From positions 1,240,001-1,304,000 of the forward strand of contig SRSI01000013.1 of the NCBI GenBank assembly GCA_005656395.1: a stretch of 64,000 bases of DNA, given 5' to 3'. Made by a program: the position numbers and the translations under genes. The notes beneath the pieces are model-generated. The model was not told the origin of the DNA, did no database searches, and saw nothing but the letters and a program-made list of their open reading frames with translations. This document shows, piece after piece, positions 12,194-26,000 of this stretch (the first letter of the stretch is position 1; the number at the start of each line of letters is the position of its first letter). This DNA comes from Strongyloides papillosus (taxonomy: Eukaryota; Nematoda; Chromadorea; Rhabditida; Strongyloididae).

Positions 12194-15100
12194 CCATATT
12201 GTTATTTAATAATTACTAGATATTTAACTGTTATATATTTAGGCACCTCGATTTTATTTATTTGTCTTTTTACTTAGTTTAAACTGGTAAAAGTTTCTAT
12301 ATTTTTACCTATTATTGTGGTTGTTGTTATCTAAACCTAATAAGAAAAAAAGATAATTTATTAGTAGTCAAATAATATTATTTCCTTGTCATTTTCTCTC
12401 GATAAATCATCATTCAACTTCTTGATGACTTATCATGAAAATATTATTATTATTATTTACATTATATTATTAAACAAACATTATCATTTTTGAAACAAGT
12501 AAAACTTTTCACAGTATAAAAAAAAATAATTTCCAAGAAATCATCATTTATAATTTTTATACACCACATTTTGATCTACTATCTTTATTAATCATCAAAA
12601 TATTAATCATCACTATAAAAAAATTCAAAATGTATAAATTTCTGATAAAATATATAATACTTGTGTATGTTTGTGTAAATATTGTTAATTGATGACTTCC
12701 TTATCAATTTACCTAGCAATATTAACATTAGTGGTAATTGTAGAAGATATATAAATATATATATATATAGTTTTTATTTACTTAATTATTTACATTTAGC
12801 TTTAAGAAATTTTATCACTTAATATTTATTATCAAAAGGTTAACATAAAAAGGAAAGTATCCTTTTTATCAAGGCAAAAAAAGGGAGAAAAAAGTCCGAA
12901 AAGGACAAAAATATCCTATAAAAGGGCTTAAGATAAAAGTATTTTTATAAATTCTTTTCTTTCCCGTAATCTCCTTGCTTTCCTATTTTCTTTTTCTTAA
13001 GATTATAAAATCTTTAGATAATTGATAGAGGTAAAATGACGAGTAAGTAGCTAACTAAATAGTTTAAACATTTTATTGTAACTTTAAGAGATAAATATAA
13101 CCTAACTTAATAATACTTTCTAAAAAAGAACAAGTATTTAAGGTTAATTTTTAAAGCTTTATTTCATCAAGGATAAGTTAGGTATTCTTACCAAATCATT
13201 TTCTCATATTTTAATTCTTCTTTTTTTGTCAATACCTATCATCATTTTTAGAGGTAGTTTTAAAAATTGGTTGTTTTATAAAATTTTTATATTATCCATT
13301 GTCTAAAAAGCCATTACATTTATTTTGATAGTTTAAAATTATTTTTCCCATGATGATATTTAATATATTCTCCTCAAAATGTTTCAACTTTTAACAAAAA
13401 TTGCTTTAAAAAGTGTTATATACTTTTTAAACTATTGTGTGAAAATTTTCATCCTTTTTTTTAATTCGCACTACCATTATTTCTTTGTTTTGTGATGGCT
13501 AAAATTATGCAGAAAATTTTGATTTCTTTTTTCTCTCCAACTTTATTATTTTATTTTCTCTTCTTAGTACTTTTTTAAAGTCTTTTATGGGAAAAAATTT
13601 TATCTACCAACTTGTAAATTTATTTTATTAGTTATTTGAAATATTTACATCATATTCTAATTGATTATTGTGACTTCATTAAATATAAAATACAAATAAT
13701 AAAATTAAAATAAATGTTCACGTTTTATAAGAATCACCTTACAATAAATATTATACTAAAAATTTAAGAAAGATATAAATGTTTACATATTGTTATACTT
13801 TTTAGTAAAAAGATAATATATCTGTTGTACAAAAATTTCATCATAACATTGATCGTTATCTCCCACTCTAAACAATTTTTTTGAACCGTGCTAAGAATGA
13901 TTAAAAATTATAAAATAAACAAGTGTTTTAAGATATTTTTATGTTTTAATATAAATTGATATTCCCTTTAAACATCATAACGTGCACATTTCATCATCTT
14001 CATCTTTTATTGTACTAGGAATTTCTATGTATCAGTATTTAATACAAAAGTAAATTTTAGCTTTATTCTCCTATTTTAACCGTATAAATATATTTATGTA
14101 TTTGTGTATTTATATAACACCATATGATTGTGATAACAATATTAGCTAAGTGATAGATACCTTTTCTTTCATCACCATCATAAATAATTATTATCATATA
14201 TGTTGGTAGTAGTTTACTCTTTTTACTATTTAAAGTGATTCTAGAAACTACCAGTACAAAATGTCTTTATCTTACATTTAGTATGAATATATTTTACCTT
14301 TAAATAAAAATACCAAACCTGACATAGGATTGTTTTGTAGTAAGAGTGATTGTTTAATTTGGAATATCTCTTCTAATTATTCTTTATATATATTGTATAA
14401 ATAATATTATAACTATTAATCAAAGTACCTGTCTCATCTATTCTATTTTTAATATCAATCTTATTTTTATTTGTTATTTTATTAGTACTATCAAAATGTA
14501 ATATTAAATTAAGAGTGTCAATACTTTTTATATATTATCATTAGCTATATTTTTTAAATCTTTATCTATAAATTTAAATTATTTTGTATAATTACTTATT
14601 TGTTTAATTTAAAACTATATCTCACTCCATACCCTGCTGTGCTTTTTCAAAATATTTATAAGTAGGTATGTTATTTGTAACACAAATTATTAAGTGTTAT
14701 TCAGCTACCTTAAAAACTTCTTGAACTTCATATTTATTTTATCTCTCCTAACCTGTTAAATTGAAATAGGAAAAGCGATTGTAAAAGTTATTTTAAAGGA
14801 AGTTATACAACTTAAGACATGTCGAAAATGGCAAAAAAATTTTTTATCTATTAACAATTTTTTTTTCTAATTTATTATTCTTAAACTTCAAAAAGTACCA
14901 TCCTTTTCCTTAGATACTTTGATTTTATTATTCATATTATTTTTTCTTTGTGATATGCCGAAAAAAGAAGAAGTGTTAAAGAGTTGATTGTGTATTAGTA
15001 TGCTAAATTATTCTTTACAAATCTAACTATTTTTGAAGTATTATTCTTTAAATTCCTTAAAATTTTCTTTCAATCTCTCTTAGTAATTATTTTCCCTTTG

Positions 15101-18038
15101 TTAGTTTTATTAACTTTCTATAAATACCATGGCATGCTCTATCTATTTATAAAATTGTTAAATGACACTTAAACAATTTCGATCAAAAATAAATGAAATA
15201 TTTTTTATGGGATAAATGTATATAATTTTTAATCTTTATCATTTAAAATTTATCTACTTATCAACAACTTTTTTATATATATAGTCTAAGTATAGTGTAA
15301 TGAAAAAGTATATATAATATCCTCAAATTTTCTTTTACATGACTAACATAAAACAATAAAAAATCATTTTTATTTACATGCCATTTTATACGGACTGTAT
15401 TATATACATGTAATATATGCGCAGCTTTTTTATAAAGTTGTAAATTTCTAAAGAAAGATTATATTCAATTTATCTAAATGAGCTTTTTGAAAATATTTTT
15501 ATTTTCCAAATTTTTTGGTCTACTCCTTTTTGTTTGAAACGATAATTTGCCTGTAAATGATGGAAATATATTTTCCAATACATAGATAGTTAATTGTAAA
15601 TCGAAAATTATTGAAATGTGATAATATAATTTTTCTTCAAATGTTCTTTTTCAAAATAAATTACTTTTAATGTTAATTTATGGATGTATATAAATTTATA
15701 CTTATCATATAAAAAAAGACTTCTTACTTCTTTTCATTTTTTCTACACAAACGTATAGTATATAGAGTTTTTTCTTTATTAAAATAAATATTATTCTTGT
15801 TGGAAAGTTTATTATTTTACTAGAAAGTATAGTTAAAATAATTTAGTTAATTATACAAAAACATTTACTTTTTTATTATAAATTTCAAATCTATTGTATT
15901 TGTTAATCTCCTATTTTATATTTACTTTTCTCCAATTCAATGTTTAGCCTAATTTTATTTTTCAACTTCGTCACCATCTTCTTACTAATTTTATATTGGA
16001 CACTTTTTTTATCTTTCTATAGTAATAAAAAATAAATATATACTAATCATTGATTTACTCATATTATATTAATATCACTTACATTTATTCTTTGTCTAAC
16101 TACCAAAAATGAAGTATAAATAAATGATTGTATTTGCCAATAACAAATTCATGCATTGTACAATTCATATACAATAAAAAAATCACATTCATGTATTATT
16201 TTTCGATTGACTTTATGTAATTTTTATTATTAATATAATTTCATTTTCCCCATACAAAACTATATTATTACTCATACAGGAATATAATATTCTAAACAAC
16301 TTTTCGATTAATTTATCATTTTTATGATATGTTATATAAACATAAAATATAAATATTTTTATTGGAAATCTAAAAAGATTTACATCTAGAAAGTCTTTAA
16401 TCAAAATATATGATTTACTTAATATATTAATTGTAAAGTGTTTTATATTAGATATATTTTTGAACCATTCCATGTTATTACACCCTTTATCTATGTTAAA
16501 ATCATATAAATATATAACCCAATACAATATCGTTTTATTATTACCTTTTAATTGAATAATATCTATAATACATAAAGTCCAATAGCTATACTGATCTCCT
16601 GACTTGCACTTCTATGTGAATGATAATATAATGTATAATCAAATTAAAGAAATAAAAAAAACCACTGCATGGAATGTATTTAATAGTTATATATTCTTTA
16701 TTCCAATATTATTTAACTTTTCATCATCATGTACTTTATTTAAAGACGTTATTATCTTTTAACGAAATTAAAATATATTTAAAGATGCATTAATTTTAGT
16801 TTTACGTTCCTTCATTCCATAATATTATCATTTTTAAATGCTATCTTTGTAAATATATATTATTTAATCTAATTAATAATACTATTAAACATTTAATAAC
16901 CATCAATTATCATCTCATGTTTATATGATATATCCTAAATTATTCCGTTCTTTTATTTTTTATAACGCCTAAATAAATTATACTTTTTCTATATATATTC
17001 CTATAATTGTTCTTTAATACTATACAATATAACTCATTTTCAAAAATATCAAATAAATTGTAGAGCAAAATTTATTCATCATATTTACGTTATTTTTAGA
17101 AATAGGAGAAAAAAAAATTTTTTTACTATCAACAAAAAATCATTTATTATTCTTTATTTTCTTAAGAAATACGTTTATTATAAATTTATATACTTATCAT
17201 TATTTATAGATATTTTTAAAATATTCCAATTTACAAGAGAGAGATGTATATTTAATTTCATTTATCATTAAATTTAATCCATGTAAATATTTTGTAACTG
17301 GATATAAATTTCAATACATATATTAATCTTCCTTGTCTAAAGTACCTTCTCCTTTTTTTGTCACCATTGCTGATTAAATACCTTTTTTTAATGTTGTATT
17401 AATTTTATATAAATATATATATATAATCTTAGAATGATGTAATGATATGTTTAATGTTGTATAATAAAAAGAAAAAAAAATAGAAGGTGTTCCTTCCAAC
17501 TGTTAAGGATATTATATTTTTTCTTGTAATAAATGATGATTATATAAGAAATAAAATTCCTATATATAAAATTTAATTTTAATTTTGGTGTATAACAATA
17601 CCAAAATAGTACAAGAAGTGTGTGGTCATCATCTCATCATCACATTCAACTACATATGTACTATACATGGATCATCTAATTTATATATGAGCTGATTTGT
17701 TGAGTTTAATGAGGTATTGAAATATTATTTTTACAACTCTTAATATCCATCATCATGATATGTATATGGTTGTAAAAAATTACAATATATGATTTATTGT
17801 TTATATATAACATTATAATATAATAATATCCTGAATATCAACTACTAAAGCTATTACATAAAATACCGTAAAATGCTTATGTATGAATCAGTCAAAATTT
17901 TACAAAACTCATCTCCATTATATATTTTTTCCCCCTTTTTATATATAAATATAATTAGCTTTATGATTTACTCTTCATTAATTAATATCAAGAAACTTAT
18001 TTTTAATCTTTTTGAATGCTCTTTTTTCTAATTATAAA

Positions 18039-18161
18039 ATGAAGTTCTTTTTAACTCTACACATATACATATCCTTCTGTCAATCATTCAATTATATTTT
18101 TCATGAAACAAAAACTCCGTTTAAAGAAAAAAAGAGGTACATATTCTTTAGTAGCCGCTAA
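18039..18161 (+). CDS. Possible small secreted peptide, 40 residues
   Basis: An ATG-initiated frame of 40 codons begins MKFFLTLHIYISFCQSF, which looks like a signal peptide. It is followed by a polar stretch, a basic KEKKR site and the short tail YIFFSSR before TAA. The order signal peptide - spacer - basic cleavage site - short peptide is that of a minimal neuropeptide or secreted-peptide precursor, but the tail lacks the Gly needed for C-terminal amidation and matches no family I know. A frame this short can arise by chance in AT-rich DNA. GTACAT after the KKR codons could also be a weak donor to a further exon. Confidence 0.2.
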   Translation: MKFFLTLHIYISFCQSFNYIFHETKTPFKEKKRYIFFSSR

Positions 18162-18929
18162 AATTACTCATCCAAACTAATTTGACATGTCCTTTTTTCA
18201 CATTTTCATCCTCATATATATTTATATACTAAAGTTTTTAACAAACTTACTACCATCATTTTTATTATTTTTCCAATCTATTCTTCCTATCCTTATTTCT
18301 TTTTAAAAATTTTTAATTTTTCTTATAAATACCCTATTAAAGTTTGTTATAAGAAGACAAAAAAGAACTAAGAATGAAATATCATTTAATTATTGTTAAT
18401 AATTGTAAAAATAGATGATAGGACAAGGAGAAATTATGAAATATTATTTTATAATATATTACTTTTGAATGTTACTTTATAATTGAATAACTTTTTATTA
18501 TTCATAAATACATTTTTCTTACCCTTAAGCTTATTATATAATAGATATTTCTTAATAATTTTATTTATTTTCTCATGGATATAGATATAAATTTATGATG
18601 TTTCAGACTTGACATTAGAGATGTAAAATCATGACAATATTAATCTTCATTTCGTTCCCTAAATGTATTTTCAAGAAGGGGTTAATTTTAATTGTTTGTC
18701 ATAAACATTTTACCTAATCATACATTTTTAATTGCCTTTCGTATTTTCCCCCTTTAAAGTAATTTTCTTCTTTTATATTTTTTTATTTTGTTTTTATATT
18801 TAATAATTTTACAGATAATTAATATAACCAATTAACACTTACTATAGGTATTAGTCAATCATTAAACTGTTTTTATAAAAGAACCATTTATGGATTGTAG
18901 TAGTGTGGTTAGAGGTAAGATGTTTTTAG

Positions 18930-18941
18930 TGACGGCCGTCA
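18930..18941. promoter_or_regulatory. 12-bp perfect palindrome TGACGGCCGTCA
   Basis: A fully self-complementary 12-mer with eight G/C bases inside very AT-rich sequence. It contains two TGACG (CREB/ATF-type bZIP) half-sites facing each other. It lies about 1.15 kb upstream of the latrophilin start. A bZIP site is a reasonable guess but unproven. Confidence 0.3.
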
Positions 18942-20092
18942 TCAAAGAGATTATACTTTAAAACTTCCTAACATCATATATGTTTCAGTTAGGGTTCTCC
19001 TTAACTTTAATAACATTATTGCCTTTAGCCAACCTTCACTCCATCTGTTTTTTCATTTTTATCCTTTGTTGTTTTCCAAATTATTTAAGTTACTGTTATT
19101 TAATCTACATACATACAAAAAAAACAGATGCCATTGTGTGATTTTTATAAAAGTTAGATACACATACAAATTTATAGTATATGATTATATATTATTATAT
19201 CCTTTCTTCTATTATTTTTAATTTTACATATCAAGTAACATTTTATTTATATTTTTACTTCATCATGATTTTTATTTTTAAGTGGGAGGGTTTACTTTCT
19301 CCTTCCTCTTATTCTTCTAAAAATTTTAGGGGCAGTTCTTTACATTATATATAAGAAGAGAATATATGTATTATGTTGTCCACTGCGCAAGCCAAATGTT
19401 GCCGTGTCCATCATCTTCTTCTTCATCTACTTCTGTTTTTCTAGGTACAAATGAAATATTATAAAAATAAATTACTTCTTTTGAATATCTTTTTTTCCAA
19501 ATAAGGTATTTCACAATTTTTTATCATGCACCATTTAACATGTGTTGTTATCATTTTATTATATTTATAATTCTTAAGATTCTTAAATTACCTAATCATT
19601 TCCATTATAATCGTCTATCTCCTTTTTTTACCTTTTTGTTGATAATTTTTATTACACATAAAAATTACCTTTAATTCTTAAAGTATACATAAAATTTTAT
19701 TTAGTCATCCTTCTAAACTATTTCTTTATCTTTTTTTTATATTCCTTTATTCGAATGTTAAATATTTATTTATCATTTTTTATATCGTTTATTATGATTT
19801 AAAAAAAATGACATATGTCATTTTAAAGAATCTCTTTTAAATTAGAAACATTTTTTAATAATTTTTTTATAGAATTGAAAAATAAATCAATTTTAAGATA
19901 TGCATATAACTTCTAGAAAGTTTATGATAAGAAATTTATATTGAAGATATATTTAATAAGAAATTTCCTACTATAAATTATTTTTTTCTGTAATACTCAA
20001 TTAACGAATATTTTCTCTACTATTTTTTTAAAAAAAGTGTGAGATATTGAAAAAAGAAAATCAAGGAGTTATATTTATACTATAAATTTAAA

Positions 20093-23000
20093 ATGCTGTT
20101 ACTATATTTACAAAAAATATTATCTATAGTGGTTATTTATTTTTATCTATCAACATCTGTAATGGGAATAGATAGTAAGTTTTTTACCATCAAAACATAC
20201 ACCTTTTCTGGGAAACCATTATAATATTATTTGTTTTGCTTAATTAGACAAAAACAATTAAGTAGTTATATACCTTAATCTAAATATTTAATAACTTTCT
20301 ATTGTTGACAATAACTGTTCTTTTTTATCAATGTGACATTTTTATTAGTTTGATTTTATTTCTTCATGCCTTTATTTGTTTTAATATAGGTATTAAGATA
20401 TTTTGTGTACATTACCTGGTCTTAGTTTTCTATCATTCTATATATGTATTACCTAACAACTTTTAATAGAAATATTTCAAAGTTTATGCCATTTTATGGA
20501 AGGTTATATAATTTTGGTTATAAGAATTATTGATATAAACTTTTGTTAAGGTATAAAAATAGTATAAATTTCTTACACTTAAAAATAGATTTATGATTAA
20601 TATTATATATCTTTTATAAATTTAATGATGTAATGATTAAATTGACTTATAAAGAGAGAGATTGATGTTGCAAATTACCTTTCTATATTAAAATTATTCT
20701 AATTACCATTAACTTTACCTCTCTATTACCTTTCTCCATCTGATCTCATATAATAATTGTTATTTTAAGATTAAAAGATAAAGTTTTATTGATGTGTGAA
20801 ATAATTTAACTGTAGATATTAAAGATAGATAGGAAAAAGGTGAACAGTAGGAAAGTTTAATAAATATATTTTTTTTGTTGATTGAGATGTGATTAATTAC
20901 TTTAGTGTAATTAAAGTTTTTTGGTTAATTGTTTTGTCGTTACAATGATTAGATCTGTGATATATTAATAAAATTATCATAATATTATCTTTTAGAAAAG
21001 AATAGTTATTGGTTTTTTTGGGGAAAAAAGTTTTCTTTTTCTGGTAATAAAATTAAATGGAACATTAGTTTTGTGGATAAGGAATATTATTTATTACAAT
21101 AGAAGATATTATATTTAGATTTAAAATGATATTGTGTAAGGGCCTAACTTTAACTTACTCATAAAATGTTTAATTTAACAAAATTAAAATGTAATACAAT
21201 AGTTATTGTTTTTGAAAGTTTATACTATTAATAATGTAATTAATTTTCTTTGTTCCTCCAACCAAAACATTAGGATAATAAGAGTTTGTATTAAAAAAAG
21301 GGAGATAATAATGTGGAAGATGATTTGATGTATACCGATTGTTGTTATATTATTTCATAGTTATCTTTTTATGATATTTAATCTCTTTAGTGTTTTTAAA
21401 CTCATTTTAATAGTTACAATTGTTGCATTTGACATCTTTTGTACTCTTTAAACGTACTGTTAAAACAATAGAAATTCTTTTATAGTATTGTTATGCTGTG
21501 TTATATATACAAAAGGTGTCATTTGAAAAAGTTCTTAAGCATTATGCTAATATTATTTTATACACTTAAAAGTAAAGCCATCTTTTTTGAACATCACCGG
21601 TTTCGTAAATTTTCATTTTAATGACATGAAATATATATCATATAAGATTCTTTATTATGACAATTAGATAGAAGAAATAAATATCTATTATTGTCATCTT
21701 TTTAATTTATTATTCTTAAAACAATACTAAATTTGGTTAACTCATGCTCAAGTATATACAATACTTTCATCAACAAATAAATATAAAATTTGTGGTTTTG
21801 GCAATATTTTATAGCCATATATCATTTAATATAGTTTTCAATAGTAATGAATACTATTACAAAAAGAATCATACATATGTTGTTATTAAGATAGATAGAT
21901 AAATAGATAGAATATTTTATATATTTTTCTATCAACATGAATATTGCTTCCACTTCTTTTCTCCATAAGTTGTTAATTAATCATATAAATGTTTTATTGT
22001 CTTTGCCACTTTCCTACTATCATCTTAGTAGGGGGCTATACACTTGAAGATAGTTTCTTCTTTCTTATCAAAACATTTTAACTACCAAAAAGCAATTAAG
22101 AAAAATCAACATCTTGATGTAGAATGGTAATATAAATATAGTTGCAATATGTTTTGTTATTACCTTTTTCGGCATTTCTATATATATAAGTATATAGATT
22201 ATATCTCCATATATAAGATTATTTTAACATATATATCGCACCCATAAAGAGGAGATAATCCTTTAACCAAATTCATCACATCATTTTTGGATGGCTCCAG
22301 ACTTTTCATGCTGAGGACAAATTTATAGATATATATATTGAAGAGACTTTGAAGCAGTAAGAAACAATATTAAGGAGAGTTAAGAAATTGGTATTTATAT
22401 GCCGACATAACAAAAAAGTCACTTAGCGTCCAGATATATAATTTTATATAGATTTTAATATATATGTACATCTATATCCTTTTGACATCACTTTTACTTT
22501 TGCCGAATATTACCTTCTTGTTAAGGAGATTAATCTTTTAGTTAAGCTTATAAATATACATTAAATTAAGTGGACACATAAGCATTTTCTACTTGTCATT
22601 TTTCCTAATACAATTTTTGATTAAAGTGATGTCTTTCAACACTTCCGCTGTCGTCATTGTCTGTAATACATATGAATCTTACTGATCTTTCATAAATCTC
22701 ATGTTTTCCTTATTTTATCTTTACTCTAAGATATGAGTGACTTAAAGAGAAAGGGGAGTACAAAGTATCATCAGGTCAAGAGACAAAAACAATATGATAT
22801 TATGATTAATCTTAATGAAATAATATATAAAAGACAAAATGTTATTAAAAATTAAAAGGTTTTTAAAAAGGGGTTGATAGATTAAAGTGACTTTATATGT
22901 TGTTAATTATTAAAAAGCTTAAATTAAAAGAAACTTGAAACACAAGCTTTTATTAATTGAGAGGAAAAAATAATTTAATTAAAGATATTTGAGTTGATTA

Positions 23001-26000
23001 AATATATTAACATTTTATTGCTGAATGTTTATTAATACATTAGCTTCAATCACATATTTCTGTTCGATAATCTTTTATTTACCAAAAACTTTTTAACCCT
23101 AAATGGTAGTGGTTATAAATAGAGATATAGTATATTATTGTACTATATATATGTTTGATGAAGTTGATGCACCCAATAAATATATGAAATATATAAATAT
23201 AAATGTGATTTTGTTTCACATTACTAATGAAAACAAACAAATTGTAATTTATATCTTCTAATAATAGTTCATGACACTTGAAGGGAAGAGATAGTTAAAT
23301 AAAGGGTAAGATTTTTTGGGTATCTTAAATTTTATCCTATCAATTTTCTATATTTATAAAATAAATTTACTTTTCTTTAACTGTACTTTGAATGATTCTT
23401 CTTTTTTTCTTATCATTTTAATAATTTTCAACCTATGGGATTGTTTTACCATCTCTCTTAGGAACTGATGGTAAATAAAAATGTGATACATGATAAAGGA
23501 ACAGTTCAATTCAATTAATCATTTGAGGATATGGAATATACATTTCATATAATTTTACCAAAAGTCTTATAATAATCTTGAAATTTTGTTATTTTTGTGA
23601 GACAAGAAAAAGTTGTTGACAGATGTAGTTGTGGATTGATAAAAGTATAAATTATTTGTAGAGTATATATTAAGTTATTAAATTTGTCATTTTTATAACA
23701 ATATCTTTTTGTTTTGACAAAAAGGATGCAAGACTGTGGTAGTAATAAGAAAAGGAACAACTTCTTTAAGAGTAATTATCTTTATACTTAACATTTATCA
23801 TTAACTTTTTTTTGCCCTATAATTATAAATGGTATATTTGAATGTGGATATGAATACTAAAAATATATGAATAGAATATAAAGAGATATTGTATTTATAT
23901 CGTGTATCAAACATAAAGGGATTAAGATATAAAAAATTATACTTAAGCAAAACAATGAAAATATTTTTCAAAATTTTAAACTCATTATAATAATTCCATT
24001 TTTAGAGGAAGTTACAATATGTGATGGATTTAATGTAACATTACAATGTGATGAAACGAAGACAATAAACTTCACAATGGCAAATTATGGTCGTTTTGCT
24101 ATACAAGTTTGTAATGATCCAAATGACTTTAAAATACCGGATGCCCAACTATGTAAAAATGATAAAACATTACCAATCCTTGAGAAACTGTAAGTTTTTG
24201 TTACCTTTTAAAAAGATTTATAATTTAAAATAAGATAAATAATTATTATATAACATTTGTTGTCGGGAATGTCATAACAAAGTTCTTTTTTTGACTTATT
24301 ACTGTCATTTGCCTTCATGTATATATAATATATATCTCAAACGGCATCAGATTTTAGGGAATATTAATTATATCAATAAAAATAACAAAAAGAAGTATAT
24401 TTATTTGTTTGTCTTGACTTTTTATCTATGATGTAATCTATATAGATGATTCCTTTTATGTTACTTTTATTACCGACTTTTTGTTACACCACCATCATTA
24501 CCAATTTCTTTTAATAAGTTTGTAGCTTCTTTTTTTGTTGTTTTTACTGTTTAAGGAGAGATAAAAAGGATGACAATAAAAAGGGAAATTCATGCAATGA
24601 TGTATTGTCACATCTTTTTTCTTAATATATCATTATGTTACCTGGTATAATTCTTTATATGATGATCCATTTTATATTTAATAGATTATGGTAGATAATT
24701 TAAAAAATGAAACCTTACAAAGTCCTTTGTCGGTATATAGATAAGATATTTTTTTTAAAATAATAACAATTATGATGAGGTTGATGGTTTAAAAAAATCA
24801 TTTTAAGTAGGTATATAAATACATATCCCAAAGGATATTTAAAGTAATAAAAAAGGAGAAAAGAGTAATAAACCTTAAAAAAACAGTTAAGTACATAACC
24901 TTGATACATTAGAAGATAATAAAAATTTTTTTATTGACTGTTATTATGATTTATCTAGATACTTATTATTATGTATCATATTTTATTGCCATATTGTACT
25001 TGAGTTGTTAAGATAAATGAGGTATGAATAATATGTGGTATTATATTTTAAATTTATTTTGAGATTTAAAATTATTCAAATGCTAGGGATGTTGATCATG
25101 GTATGATGGATAATTACTAATTAACTTGTTATTTTAATTGGAAAATCATGTTGTTTGTTAGATATCAAGAGTAAAAATAAATGTTATCTTTCGCTATCCT
25201 TCTGCCATTTTTGTCTGTCAAAATATGAGCATGTAAATTTAAATTGAAGTGTTTATAAGTACATTCTTATTAAAAGCATTTTAAAGCAGGTGGCCTGAGA
25301 GAGTGGATAAAGTTAACAAGATTAACAAATTAAGTAGAGTTCATTTTATTAATGCTTCAAAAATTACTACTTTTAATAGGGAAGATATTGGATAAAAAAT
25401 TGAATGATTTAATGTGTTATAAGTTTGTTTTTGATACTCTATTATTAAGTAATAAGTCAAGATGTTTTTTTTTGTTTAGGATGATCACCAATTATAGGTT
25501 AATTTATGTGATAATTTAAATAAATAGTTATTAAAAATTAGGTATATAAATAAAGTTAACTCTATTCACTTTAACGACTAAATATATCTTATTTCAAAGA
25601 TTATTTGAGATTAGCGGGAATAAATCTATGTTACATAATGTTTCAAATTTTAACAGATTAAGAGGGATAAAGTAATAATTTATTCATAGTACTAAGTTTA
25701 CAAGTACACAAATTACAGGCTTTTTATTTTTTAAATAACATTCTGTAGTATTACATTGAAAAGATATTTGGTATCAAATTTCATATACAGCAGCTTTTAA
25801 ATGGTTTTTTAGCTTTATACAATAATTGTTAATTGATTATTAATTATACCTTATACAATAATCATATAGTTTCTTTTACAATTTTTTAATTACTATTGTA
25901 GTATTTGTATGTCTATTTGGACCATCAATTAAAGTCGTACATTTTTCTTAAGGCATATCTTAAATTAACCTTAATCATAGTTTTAAGGAAAGGCATAATG

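Larger units (their letters stand above)
10738..20092. other. 9.4 kb gene-poor region upstream of latrophilin
   Basis: It lies between two divergent genes, the beta-lactamase-like gene (-) and the latrophilin (+). The open frames near 11.2-11.4 kb and 16.2-16.5 kb on the minus strand are low-complexity and lack splice partners or recognisable motifs, so I do not call them genes. GC-richer islets stand out at about 18.93, 19.38 and 12.17 kb and are listed separately. Most likely this is regulatory sequence for the latrophilin; small ncRNAs cannot be excluded by eye. Confidence 0.45.

Noticed and set aside
12629..12694. Short hydrophobic ATG frame (MYKFLIKYIILVYV...)
   Set aside because: Signal-like but only about 20 codons, with no convincing donor or downstream exon.
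16213..16527. Minus-strand frame of 104 codons
   Set aside because: Longest frame in the desert, but its translation is Ile/Asn/Lys-dominated without domain features; expected by chance in A/T-rich DNA of this length.
17583..17607. TTTTGGT...ACCAAAA hairpin
   Set aside because: Seven-bp stem only; too short for a miRNA precursor and common at this composition.
25261..25320. tRNA-like look of GTGGCCTGAGAGAGTGGATAAAG
   Set aside because: No acceptor stem, anticodon arm or T-arm could be folded around it.
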